DNA from: Prado023 sp963706875
GTDB lineage: Bacteria > Actinomycetota > Actinomycetes > S36-B12 > CAIYMF01
Assembly: GCA_963706875.1 (NCBI GenBank)
Contig: CAVPNW010000018.1
Coordinates: 1 to 64,000, forward strand
Length of the DNA stretch: 64,000 bases
Reading direction: 5' to 3'
Shown: one piece after another, positions 9,042 to 17,186 of the stretch
Layout: each line of letters begins with the position of its first letter
Position numbering within the stretch: position 1 is the stretch's first letter
The notes under the pieces: model-generated
Seen by the model: the letters and a program-made list of their open reading frames with translations, nothing else
What the model was told of the DNA's origin: nothing
Database searches by the model: none
Translations under genes and position numbers: made by a program

Positions 9042-11310
9042 ATGACCATCGCCGCAGACCGACCGACCACCAGCTCCGACCCGTGGGCGGGCTTCGATGA
9101 CGGCGCGTGGCGTGAGGCGATCGACGTCGCGGCGTTCATCCGCGGCAACTACACGCCCTACTCCGGCGACGCCTCCTTCCTGACCGGGCCGACCGAGCGC
9201 ACCGAGTCGTTGTGGCGGTTCGTCGCCGACCTGATGCTCGTCGAGCGCGAGCGCGGGATCCTCGACGTGGACCAGCACACCCCGAGCACCATCACCTCGC
9301 ACGCCCCCGGTCGGATCACCGCCGACATCCCCGAGCTGATCGTCGGCCTGCAGACCGATGCGCCCCTCAAGCGCGCGATCATGCCCAACGGCGGCTACCG
9401 GATGGTCGAGAACGGGCTGAAGGCCTACGGCTACGAGCCGGACCCCCGCGTCGGGGAGATCTTCACCAAGTACCGCAAGACCCACAACGAGGGCGTCTTC
9501 GACGCCTACACGCCGGCGATCCGCGCGGCCCGCTCCAGCCACATCATCACCGGCCTGCCCGACGCGTACGGCCGGGGCCGGATCATCGGCGACTACCGCC
9601 GCGTGGCGCTGTACGGCGTGGACAAGCTGGTCGTCGCGAAGAAGGCCGAGCTGGCCACGCTGGACAACCGGCTGAGCAGTGACGCGATCATCCGCGATCG
9701 CGAGGAGCTCAACGAGCAGATCCGCGCCCTGGCCGAGCTGGTCGAGCTCGGCGACATGCACGGCCTGGACCTGCGTCGCCCGGCGGTCACCGCCCAGGAG
9801 GCGATCCAGTGGCTGTACATGGCCTACCTCGGCTCGATCAAGGAGCAGAACGGCGCCGCCATGAGCCTGGGCCGGGTGTCGACCTTCCTCGACGTGTTCC
9901 TGCAGCGCGACATCGATGCGGGGACGCTCACCGAGACAGGCCGCCCAGGAGCTCGTCGACGACTTCGTGATCAAGCTGCGGATGGTGCGGTTCCTGCGCA
10001 CCCCGGAGTACGACGCGCTGTTCTCCGGCGACCCGACGTGGGTGACGGAGTCCATCGGCGGCATGGGCTACGACGGCCGGCCGCTGGTGACGCGCTCCTC
10101 GTTCCGGTTCCTGCAGACCCTGTACAACCTCGGCCCGGCCCCCGAGCCGAACCTGACGGTCCTGTGGTCCGCGGCCCTGCCGACCGGGTTCAAGGAGTTC
10201 TGCGCGAAGGTCTCCATCGACACCTCGGCGATCCAGTACGAGTCCGACGACCTGCTGCGCGAGTTCAACTACGGCGGCGACGACTGCGCGATCGCGTGCT
10301 GCGTGTCGAGCATGCCGGTCGGCAAGCGGATGCAGTTCTTCGGCGCCCGGGTCAACCTGGCCAAGACGCTGCTCTACGCGATCAACGGGGGCCGTGACGA
10401 GATCTCGGGCAAGAAGGTCATCGAGCTCGGCGAGCCGGTCGCTGCCGACACCCTGGAGTTCGAGGACGTCTGGGAGCGCTTCGACGCGGCCATGACGTGG
10501 CTGGCTGACGTCTACGTCAACGCCCTGAACATCATCCACTACATGCACGACAAGTACGCCTATGAGCGCCTCGAGATGGCCCTGCACGACTACGACCCGG
10601 AGCGCACGCTGGCGTGTGGCATCGCCGGGCTGTCGATCGTGGCCGACTCGCTGTCGGCGATCAAGTACGCCGGCGTGCACCCGGTCCGCGACGAGACGGG
10701 CCTCATCACGGAGTTCGAGCTCGACGGCGAGTACCCGGCGTTCGGCAACAACGACCCCCGGGTCGATGACATCGCTGCCCAGATCGTGACCGCGTTCATG
10801 GACAAGGTCCGCTCGTACCCTGCCTACCGCGACGCGCGGCACACGCAGTCGGTGCTGACCATCACGTCGAACGTGGTCTACGGCGCGAACACCGGGTCGA
10901 CCCCCGACGGGCGCAAGCGCGGCGAGCCGTTCGCCCCGGGTGCCAACCCGATGCACGGCCGCGACCACAAGGGCCTGATCCCGGCCGCGCTGTCCGTGGC
11001 GCACCTGCCGTACGAGGACGCCCAGGACGGCATCTCGATGACCGCCTCGGTGATCCCCTCGGGCCTGGGCAAGACCGAGCAGGAGCGCGTGGACAACCTG
11101 ATCGGGGTCCTCGACGGCTACGTCGACAGCCGTGGGTTCCACATGAACGTCAACGTGCTCAACCGCGAGATGCTGCTCGACGCCATGGAGAACCCCATGA
11201 AGTACCCGCAGCTGACCATCCGGGTCTCGGGCTACGCGGTGAACTTCGTCCGGCTGACCCGCGAGCAGCAGCAGGACGTCATCGACCGCACGTTCCACAT
11301 GAGCGTGTAG
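9042..11310 (+). CDS. pflB: Formate C-acetyltransferase (pyruvate formate-lyase), one frameshift
   Basis: PFL is an oxygen-sensitive glycyl-radical enzyme that converts pyruvate and CoA into acetyl-CoA and formate in the cytoplasm under anoxia. Two overlapping frames together give about 755 residues, the normal length. Motifs include the catalytic cysteine pair in AIACCVSS, CGIAGLSIVADSLSAIKY, GNNDPRVDD and the C-terminal glycyl-radical site VRVSGYAV (here TIRVSGYAVNF). The frame breaks near 9936, where removing one A turns TLTE directly into QAAQELVDDF, so an inserted base is likely. The ATG at 9042 follows a GGAGGAGAA ribosome-binding site. The activase gene is at 12246. A DosR-box-like site lies upstream. 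Confidence 0.95.
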
Positions 11311-11346
11311 TCGCCCCCTGCGGTTCGGCGTCGGCGCCGGACCGGC

Positions 11347-11745
11347 TCAGCCGAGCCAGTCGGCGATGGCGACGACGAACGCCCGGATGTCCGCGGTGCG
11401 GGCGAGGTTGGCCACGACGAGGTCGTCGCGGACGTCGACGTACTCGTGGACCAGCACGTTGCGGAACCCGCTGGCCTGGGCCATGCGCGTCGCGAGGTCA
11501 GCGGGGAGCACCGCATGCTCGGAGAGGATCCGGAAGGTGTCTGCGTTGGTGGAGGGCGGTCCCCACCCCTGGACGGCGCACAGGTGCTGCCCCACGTCCA
11601 CGCAGCACTCGATGGCGACGATGAAGTTGTACTTGACCGAGTCCAGCCACCGTCGCTGCGCCCGGATCGCATCCTCCGCCGACGCCTCCGCGTCGAGGAA
11701 GTCGACGACATCAGCCGCCTGGCGCAGCAACCGATGCACCCGCAT
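11347..11745 (-). CDS. hepT: HEPN-domain RNase toxin, HepT family
   Basis: The 132-residue product is an all-helical HEPN protein. It ends with the family motif R-X4-H-X-Y, seen as RNVLVHEY. In characterised HepT-MntA pairs the HEPN protein cleaves RNA, and its motif tyrosine is AMPylated by the partner nucleotidyltransferase. The partner is encoded immediately upstream at 11747-12115, one base away from the ATG at 11745; a GTG at 11757 is an alternative start. The pair lies opposite to and between pflB and pflA. Toxicity is inferred from the family, not shown. Confidence 0.85.
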   Translation of the reverse strand: MRVHRLLRQAADVVDFLDAEASAEDAIRAQRRWLDSVKYNFIVAIECCVDVGQHLCAVQGWGPPSTNADTFRILSEHAVLPADLATRMAQASGFRNVLVHEYVDVRDDLVVANLARTADIRAFVVAIADWLG

Positions 11746-11746
11746 C

Positions 11747-12115
11747 TCATCGACCACGGACTGCCTCCAGGAACTCCCGGTGGGCGCGTTCGAAGCGCGG
11801 GCGCTCATCGAGCCAGATCCTGCGGGTGAGGGCGACCCAACGGACCCGCGCCACCTCGTCGTCGGCGAACAGGACCTGCCCCTCCAGGGCGATGGTGCCC
11901 GCCAGCTCCAGGGGTGCTGCGTTGAGGACGACCAGATCGACGCCGTCAGGCAGGTCGACCTCCCAGGGCGCGGGGGGGGTCCCGGTCCAGAACGCGGCGA
12001 CATCCAGGTCGCTGTCCACGCGCTGGGTGCCGCGCGCCCGGGAACCGAAGACGAGAGCGAACGCGGCCCCCGCCTCGCGCAGCGCGTCCGTGACCTCGCG
12101 GGCCAACTCGTCCAT
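11747..12115 (-). CDS. mntA: MNT-type minimal nucleotidyltransferase antitoxin
   Basis: The 122-residue product carries the nucleotidyltransferase signature G-S-X10-D-X-D, seen as GSRARGTQRVDSDLD, followed by a strand with further acidic residues (GVDLVVLN). MntA proteins transfer AMP to the HEPN partner and so silence it. Length and gene order (mnt then hepT) match the family. The motif is intact, so the enzyme should be active. It starts at the ATG at 12115, about 130 nt from the divergent pflA start. Confidence 0.86.
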   Translation of the reverse strand: MDELAREVTDALREAGAAFALVFGSRARGTQRVDSDLDVAAFWTGTPPAPWEVDLPDGVDLVVLNAAPLELAGTIALEGQVLFADDEVARVRWVALTRRIWLDERPRFERAHREFLEAVRGR

Positions 12116-12245
12116 GGTGGGAGTATGCCGGACCCGGGCACCGCGGCCCCCTTCCGACGGGTGCGCGGATCGGCGATCGTTGGGCAGGACGGGTCACGTG
12201 CGCGATGATGGGACCGCAACGGGGGCCCACGAAGGAGAGCCGGCG

Positions 12246-13037
12246 ATGAGCGACGAGGTGCGCGCCCCTGCCGCCGCGACCGGTGACGTCGGCGACGGGT
12301 CGCGCATCGGGTTCGTGCACTCCGCTGAGACCACATCCGGGGTCAACGGACCCGGGCTGCGCTACACCGTGTTCCTCTCGGGATGCCCGCTGCGCTGCCT
12401 GTACTGCCACAACCCCGACACCCAGACGATGCGCCTCGGGGAGCGCACGTCTGCCCGCCACGTGATCGAGGAGGCAGGTCGCTACCGGGCCTTCATCTCG
12501 CACGGCGGTGGGCTGACCGTCACCGGCGGCGAGCCCCTGCTGCAACCGGCGTTCGTCGAGGACCTGTTCGTCGGGGTCAAGGACGCCTACGGCCTGCACA
12601 CGGCGCTGGACACCTCGGCCAACGGCGGCCACCGGGCCAGCGAGCGCCTGCTGGCCAACACCGACCTGGTCCTGCTCGACATCAAGGCCGGCAACGCCGC
12701 GCTGTACGAGAGGGTCAGCGGCGGCGGCAGCCTCAGCGACGTCCTCGCCTTCAGCGCGCGGTTGGTGGATCACGAGGTCAAGGTCTGGATCCGGTTCGTG
12801 CTCGTCCCGGGCCTGACGGATGGGCCGCAGGAGATCGCCGAGGTGGCCGACCTGGCTGCGGATCTCGGGAGCATCGTCGATCGTGTCGAGGTCCTGCCCT
12901 ACCACCGGCTCGGGGTCGACAAGTACGCCGCCCTCGGGCGCGCCTATCCCCTGCTGGGCACGCCCACGCCCACCCGGGAGTCCGTGGACCAGGCGCTGGC
13001 GATCTTCCGCGAGCGCGGCCTGTACGCCCTGGCCTGA
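12246..13037 (+). CDS. pflA: Pyruvate formate-lyase activating enzyme (radical SAM)
   Basis: PflA uses a [4Fe-4S] cluster and S-adenosylmethionine to place the radical on the PFL glycine. The 263-residue product has the radical-SAM motif CPLRCLYC (C-X3-C-X2-C), the TGGEPLLQ SAM-binding segment and PYHRLGVDKY near the C-terminus, all typical of PflA. The ATG at 12246 has a GAAGGAG site upstream. It is separated from pflB by the hepT/mntA insertion. Its stop abuts the stop of the convergent gene at 13038. Confidence 0.95.
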   Translation: MSDEVRAPAAATGDVGDGSRIGFVHSAETTSGVNGPGLRYTVFLSGCPLRCLYCHNPDTQTMRLGERTSARHVIEEAGRYRAFISHGGGLTVTGGEPLLQPAFVEDLFVGVKDAYGLHTALDTSANGGHRASERLLANTDLVLLDIKAGNAALYERVSGGGSLSDVLAFSARLVDHEVKVWIRFVLVPGLTDGPQEIAEVADLAADLGSIVDRVEVLPYHRLGVDKYAALGRAYPLLGTPTPTRESVDQALAIFRERGLYALA

Positions 13038-13682
13038 TCAGGTCGGGTCGGCGTCGGTGGCCGGCGCTTGGGCTGGCGCGGCCCCGGGTGCGGTGGGCAG
13101 GCCGGCGAGGATGTCCTCGGTGGTCAGCGGGCCGGCCCGACGACTGCCCGCTGCGACGCTGGTGCCCTGGCGCCACATGTCCATCGTGGCGCAGCTGACC
13201 TCGCCACGGAGCCGCACGACCAGGGCCAGGGCCAACAGGGCGATGCCGATCGCGCCGAGGTAGGGCTGGATCGGGGCGTAGAGGTTCAGCGCACCCGTGG
13301 TCCCGAGCAGGAGCAGGGCGAGCTTGTTGCAGACCGGGCAGCCGATGGCCAGGTAGGCCAGCAGCGACCCGACCGCCCCGGCGCGCGCGGACCGGGATGC
13401 CGTGGCGGGCTCGGTCGCTTCCCCGATCGCCGCCAGCTGGATCGGGGCGCGGCCGACGTTGCGCACGTAGGTGGCGCTGAGCAGGCCGGAGAGGATCGCC
13501 GTGGTGATCAGGACGTTCGGCGCCCACGTCGTCGGCGGCACCGAGCGGCCGAACACCGGATTGGCCAGGACGGCGGTCGACAGGCCGAAGAACAGGTACG
13601 TTCCGGCAGCCACCGCCGCGGCCACCACCCAGCGACGCACCGACCACGTCAGGAACGCTGCCAGGAAGCAGGTGTTGCCCAT
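13038..13682 (-). CDS. Integral membrane protein with a CPVC motif, function unknown
   Basis: I do not recognise a characterised family. The 214-residue product has about four hydrophobic segments and a GCPVCNK motif at the start of the third. It also has NLYAPIQPYLGAIG and a charged, Pro/Ala-rich cytoplasmic tail. The CxxC pair at a membrane boundary could bind metal or act in thiol redox. A strong GAGGAGGAG ribosome-binding site precedes the ATG at 13682, and a CsoR-family-like operator overlaps the likely promoter at 13740-13755. Together these suggest a response to copper or reactive sulfur, which is inference. Confidence 0.7.
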   Translation of the reverse strand: MGNTCFLAAFLTWSVRRWVVAAAVAAGTYLFFGLSTAVLANPVFGRSVPPTTWAPNVLITTAILSGLLSATYVRNVGRAPIQLAAIGEATEPATASRSARAGAVGSLLAYLAIGCPVCNKLALLLLGTTGALNLYAPIQPYLGAIGIALLALALVVRLRGEVSCATMDMWRQGTSVAAGSRRAGPLTTEDILAGLPTAPGAAPAQAPATDADPT

Positions 13683-13739
13683 CGGCTCTCCTCCTCGGGA
13701 CGGGGACCGTGCGCAATCACGGGATCCGCTGCCGACATG

Positions 13740-13755
13740 ATACCCCCAGGGGCAT
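13740..13755 (-). promoter_or_regulatory. CsoR/CstR-type operator overlapping a -10 box
   Basis: The plus-strand sequence ATACCCCCAGGGGCAT is a near-perfect inverted repeat (6 of 7 arm positions pair) of the ATACCCC/GGGGTAT type bound by CsoR-family copper or persulfide repressors. On the minus strand TATCAT (13742-13737) overlaps it and could be the -10 box for the gene starting at 13682. No CsoR-family gene is in this window. Confidence 0.5.
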
Positions 13756-13879
13756 CCTGCGGCCCCACGACGGGCCCTCGGACACCGAGCACCCGCGCTG
13801 CCCGACGTCGGTACCCGTGCGCCTCCCCCACCGATCCGGTCGTTCGTGGTACTCAAGTGCCGACCCGAAGGAGGTCCCC

Positions 13880-14479
13880 ATGTCCATTCCTGATCCCAAC
13901 TCGCTCGATCCCGCCGCCCGTCAGGCCGTCGCCGGCGTCGCCAAGTGGTGGTGGCTGTTGATCATCACGGGAATCCTCTGGCTGATCATCGGCTTCATCA
14001 TCCTGCAGTTCGACACCCAGTCCGTGGCCACCGTCGGCTACCTCGTGGGCTTCATGCTGATCTTCACCGGCGTCGAGCAGTTCATGATCGCCTCGGCCGC
14101 GCCCGGGTGGAAGTGGGTATGGATCCTGTTCGGCATCTTCTTCGTGCTCGGCGGGATCTGGTCGGTGGCCAACCCGATCGGCTCGGCTGCCGCGCTGGCA
14201 TCCTCATTGGGCCTGCTCTTCGTGCTGATCGCCATCTTCTGGTTCGTCGAGGCCTTCGCCACCAAGGGCTCCAACCCGCTGTGGTGGCTGACGCTCGTCT
14301 CGGCCCTCATCATGCTCGGGATGGGCATCTGGGTCGGCAGCCAGGGCCTGCTGTCCAAGGGCATCACGCTTCTGATCTTCGCCGGCTTCTGGGCGATCAT
14401 GCATGGGGTCGGCGACTTCGTCCGCGCCTTCCAGCTCAAGAAGCTGGGCTCGCTGATGCAGGCCAGGACCGCCGCCTGA
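13880..14479 (+). CDS. HdeD-like membrane protein
   Basis: The 199-residue product has six hydrophobic segments in three helical hairpins, as in the HdeD/DUF308 family (acid-stress-linked in enterobacteria, otherwise uncharacterised). Recognisable stretches include GILWLIIGFIIL and the Gly-rich second hairpin FGIFFVLGGIWSV. The ATG at 13880 follows a GAAGGAGG site. It is transcribed away from the CPVC membrane protein and towards menG. Confidence 0.8.
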   Translation: MSIPDPNSLDPAARQAVAGVAKWWWLLIITGILWLIIGFIILQFDTQSVATVGYLVGFMLIFTGVEQFMIASAAPGWKWVWILFGIFFVLGGIWSVANPIGSAAALASSLGLLFVLIAIFWFVEAFATKGSNPLWWLTLVSALIMLGMGIWVGSQGLLSKGITLLIFAGFWAIMHGVGDFVRAFQLKKLGSLMQARTAA

Positions 14480-14628
14480 TCGTTCCGGGTGCCGCCACGC
14501 GCCCACGCTCCGTGCCGCAGCCCGGTTGGGACCGCCCAGCCGGGCTGCTGGCTGTCCGGCGACGGCAGGCAGGGCTGTCCGACGCGGGCGAGTTGGGCTG
14601 ATCCGGATGGACCGGGGATGATTGCCCG

Positions 14629-15372
14629 GTGACCCGCGCCAGCCTCGAGAAGGACCCCAAGGACGTGCAGTCGATGTTCGACCACGTCGCGGCCCGCTAC
14701 GACCTGACCAACGACGTGCTGTCCCTGGGACAGGACCGCTACTGGCGGCGCGAGGTCGTACGCGCGGTGGCCGCCAAGCCCGGCCAGCGGGTCCTCGACC
14801 TTGCTGCCGGCACCGGCACCAGCTCACTGCCGTTCACGAAGGCCGGCGCTGCCGTGGTCTCCAGCGACTTCTCCCTGGGCATGCTCACCGAGGGTCGGCG
14901 GCGCTACCCGCAGCTGCCGTTCGTGGCCGGCGATGCCACGACGCTGCCGTTCGCCGACGACTCCTTCGACGCCGTGACGATCTCCTTCGGCCTGCGCAAC
15001 GTCGTGGACGTCGAGGCAGCCCTTGCCGAGATGCACCGGGTGACCCGCCCGGGCGGGCGGCTGGTCGTGTGCGAGTTCAGCCACCCGACCTGGGCGCCGT
15101 TGCGCACGGTGTACGTCGAGTACCTCATGCGGGCCCTGCCCCCCGTGGCCCGGAAGGTGTCCAGCGCGCCGGATGCCTACGTCTACCTCGCGGAGTCGAT
15201 CCGCGCCTGGCCGACGCAGCCCGAGCTCGCCGCCCAGATCGCCACCGCCGGGTGGACGAAGCCGGCCTGGCGCAACCTCTCGGGGGGGATCGTCGCGCTG
15301 CACCGGGCCACCGCGGGATCCGTTCCCACCCCGGGGGCCGACTCCGGCGGCGGCGCCGTCGATCCCGGCTAG
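14629..15372 (+). CDS. menG: Demethylmenaquinone methyltransferase
   Basis: MenG (UbiE family) performs the last methylation of menaquinone synthesis using S-adenosylmethionine. The 247-residue product begins with DVQSMFDHVAARYDLTNDVLS. The SAM site follows as VLDLAAGTGT, then GDATTLPFADDSFDAVT and FGLRNV, all diagnostic of UbiE/MenG. The start is the GTG at 14629. It precedes menF by 10 nt, although menF appears to have its own promoter. Confidence 0.94.
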   Translation: MTRASLEKDPKDVQSMFDHVAARYDLTNDVLSLGQDRYWRREVVRAVAAKPGQRVLDLAAGTGTSSLPFTKAGAAVVSSDFSLGMLTEGRRRYPQLPFVAGDATTLPFADDSFDAVTISFGLRNVVDVEAALAEMHRVTRPGGRLVVCEFSHPTWAPLRTVYVEYLMRALPPVARKVSSAPDAYVYLAESIRAWPTQPELAAQIATAGWTKPAWRNLSGGIVALHRATAGSVPTPGADSGGGAVDPG

Positions 15373-15375
15373 AAT
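15370..15375 (+). promoter_or_regulatory. -10 box for a leaderless menF transcript
   Basis: TAGAAT ends exactly 7 nt before the GTG at 15383, the standard spacing for leaderless actinobacterial transcripts whose first base is the start codon. It overlaps the end of menG. Inferred from sequence. Confidence 0.55.
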
Positions 15376-15382
15376 TTCGCCT

Positions 15383-16645
15383 GTGACCGAGTTGCGCACC
15401 ACGACCCATGGCCGGGTCGTGCGCACCGTCACCCTCGACGGGATCGACGAGGAGCTGCTCGGCCTCCTGCCCGCATCCGGCGGCTACGCCTGGGTCCGGG
15501 ATGGAGCAGGTTTCGTCGGGTGGGGCGAGGCCGCACGGTTCACGATCTCCGGTCCCGAGCGGTTCAGCCGGGCCCAGCGCTGGTGGAGCGCGTGGTGCGA
15601 GGCTGCCCACGTCGACGACCAGGTCGGCATGCGGGGGTCCGGCCCGGTCGCCTTCGCGTCATTCACGTTCGACTCCGGCCCGCAGGAATCTGTCGTGATC
15701 GTGCCGGCCGTGGTGGTCGGGCAGCGGGCCGGGCGCACCTGGCTGACCACCGTCGAGTCCGATGGCCTTGCTCCGGTGGTCCTGCCCGACCTGGAGCTGC
15801 CGAGGGGGTCGGGCCCGATCCGCTGGGAGCCGGGGACCCGCCCCGTGGAGCACTGGGCCCGGGCAGTGGCCGAGGCGATCGGTCGGATAACTGCCGGCGA
15901 GCTCGACAAGGTCGTGCTCGCCCGCGACATCGTCGCCGAGCTGCCCGCACCCCTGGATGCCGCCGGCCTGCTGGGCCGGATGGCCTCGGCCTACCCGGAG
16001 TGCTGGACCTTCAGCGTCGACGGCCTCGTCGGAGCGACCCCCGAGCTGCTCGTCCGCCGCGACGGTGACCGCGTTACCTCCCGGGTCCTGGCCGGGACCG
16101 TGCGCCGGCGCGGGGATGACTCCGTCGATGCGGCCCGCGCAGCTGCCCTGCTGGACTCGGGCAAGGACCTCGAGGAGCATGAGTACGCGGTGCACTCGGT
16201 CGCCGAGGCTCTCGCGGCACACTGCACCGACCTCGACGTGCCGGTCGCACCGCACGTGCTGTCGCTGGCCAACGTCCAGCACCTGGCCACCGATGTGACC
16301 GGCATGCTCGCCGACGGCGCGTCGGCCCTGGCGCTGGCCGCGTCCCTGCACCCGACGGCAGCCGTCTGCGGCACGCCCACGGAGCGAGCGGCCGCCCTGA
16401 TCCGCGAGCTCGAGGGCCTGGACCGCGGCCGCTACGCCGGTCCGGTGGGGTGGATCGACGCCCGTGGGGACGGTGAGTTCGGGATCGCCCTGCGGTGCGC
16501 CGCGGTGGAGGACACGCAGCGGGGTGCGGCAACGCGGCTGCGGCTCTACGCCGGGTGCGGGATCGTCGCCGGCTCGACGGCCGAGGGTGAGATCGCCGAG
16601 TCCGAGGCCAAGCTCGACGCGGTGCGCAGGGCGCTGGAGGCCTGA
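15383..16645 (+). CDS. menF: Isochorismate synthase
   Basis: The 420-residue product is a chorismate-utilising enzyme that converts chorismate to isochorismate, the first step to menaquinone. Family motifs are LDKVVLARD, the Mg/chorismate site GATPELLVRR, LAGTVRRRG, EHEYAV and the C-terminal LYAGCGIVAGSTAEGE. A siderophore-type isochorismate synthase (EntC) is the alternative. The menaquinone context makes MenF the better name. The GTG at 15383 is supported by the leaderless promoter. Confidence 0.9.
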   Translation: MTELRTTTHGRVVRTVTLDGIDEELLGLLPASGGYAWVRDGAGFVGWGEAARFTISGPERFSRAQRWWSAWCEAAHVDDQVGMRGSGPVAFASFTFDSGPQESVVIVPAVVVGQRAGRTWLTTVESDGLAPVVLPDLELPRGSGPIRWEPGTRPVEHWARAVAEAIGRITAGELDKVVLARDIVAELPAPLDAAGLLGRMASAYPECWTFSVDGLVGATPELLVRRDGDRVTSRVLAGTVRRRGDDSVDAARAAALLDSGKDLEEHEYAVHSVAEALAAHCTDLDVPVAPHVLSLANVQHLATDVTGMLADGASALALAASLHPTAAVCGTPTERAAALIRELEGLDRGRYAGPVGWIDARGDGEFGIALRCAAVEDTQRGAATRLRLYAGCGIVAGSTAEGEIAESEAKLDAVRRALEA

Positions 16646-16699
16646 GGCTGCCCGGTGGGGCCGGACGGCTTGGAGGCGCTTGGTCGGGGGCCTCGCTGC

Positions 16700-16715
16700 A
16701 TACCCCATAGGGTAT
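16700..16715 (+). promoter_or_regulatory. CstR/CsoR-type operator upstream of the rhodanese gene
   Basis: ATACCCCATAGGGTAT is a perfect 6-4-6 inverted repeat of the class recognised by CstR (persulfide-sensing) and CsoR (copper-sensing) repressors. TATTCT (16713-16718) overlaps its right arm and looks like the -10 box. A downstream rhodanese favours a reactive-sulfur sensor of the CstR kind. Confidence 0.62.
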
Positions 16716-16765
16716 TCTGGTCCCCAGATGCGCACGGCTGACGCGCACGGGTCCAGGAGGTCATG

Positions 16766-17098
16766 ATGGGGTTCTTCGCCAATCTGTTCGGAGCGCGCGA
16801 GAAGGTCGACACCAGCGCCGCCACGCTCAAGCCGCAGGGCGTCAAGGTGATCGACGTCAGGTCACGCGGGGAGTTCCAGGGCGGTCACATCGCCGGCGCG
16901 AAGAACATGGACGTGAGCACCTCCGACTTCGCCCAGGCCGTGAAGCGACTCAACGCCAGGCACACCTACCTCGTCTACTGCCAGAGCGGGAGCCGGTCGT
17001 CGCGCGCCGCAGGGACGATGCGCGCCGCCGGCCTGACGGTGCTCGACGGCGGCGGCATGAGCAAGATGAAGTCCAACGGCTGGACCGTCGGCCCCTGA
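16766..17098 (+). CDS. Rhodanese-domain sulfurtransferase
   Basis: This small single-domain rhodanese (about 110 residues) has VIDVRSRGEFQGGHIAGAKN and the active-site loop YCQSGSRSSRA, whose cysteine carries the persulfide. Such proteins handle sulfane sulfur and are often controlled by CstR/CsoR-type repressors, matching the operator at 16700-16715. AGGAGG at 16755-16760 fits the ATG at 16766 better than the ATG at 16763. The first 10 residues are hydrophobic but short, so no secretion is claimed. Confidence 0.88.
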   Translation: MGFFANLFGAREKVDTSAATLKPQGVKVIDVRSRGEFQGGHIAGAKNMDVSTSDFAQAVKRLNARHTYLVYCQSGSRSSRAAGTMRAAGLTVLDGGGMSKMKSNGWTVGP

Positions 17099-17108
17099 CT
17101 CCCGGGAG

Positions 17109-17136
17109 CGGGTGGAGGGCGAGTCCCCGGCACCCG
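17109..17136. terminator. Hairpin between convergent rhodanese and menD genes
   Basis: CGGGTG (17109-17114) pairs with CACCCG (17131-17136). Flanking GGGAG and CTCCC could extend the stem with a bulge. It lies just beyond the rhodanese stop and about 50 nt before the menD stop, so it could serve both. There is no T-run. Confidence 0.35.
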
Positions 17137-17186
17137 TCCTCCCATGGGCATAGGGGCGGCGCGGGCCTGCGTTGCCGAGACCTGGG

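Noticed and set aside
12778..13716. Arg-rich minus-strand open frame over pflA
   Set aside because: It overlaps the conserved radical-SAM gene and has no recognisable motifs; the real minus-strand gene is 13038-13682 in another frame.
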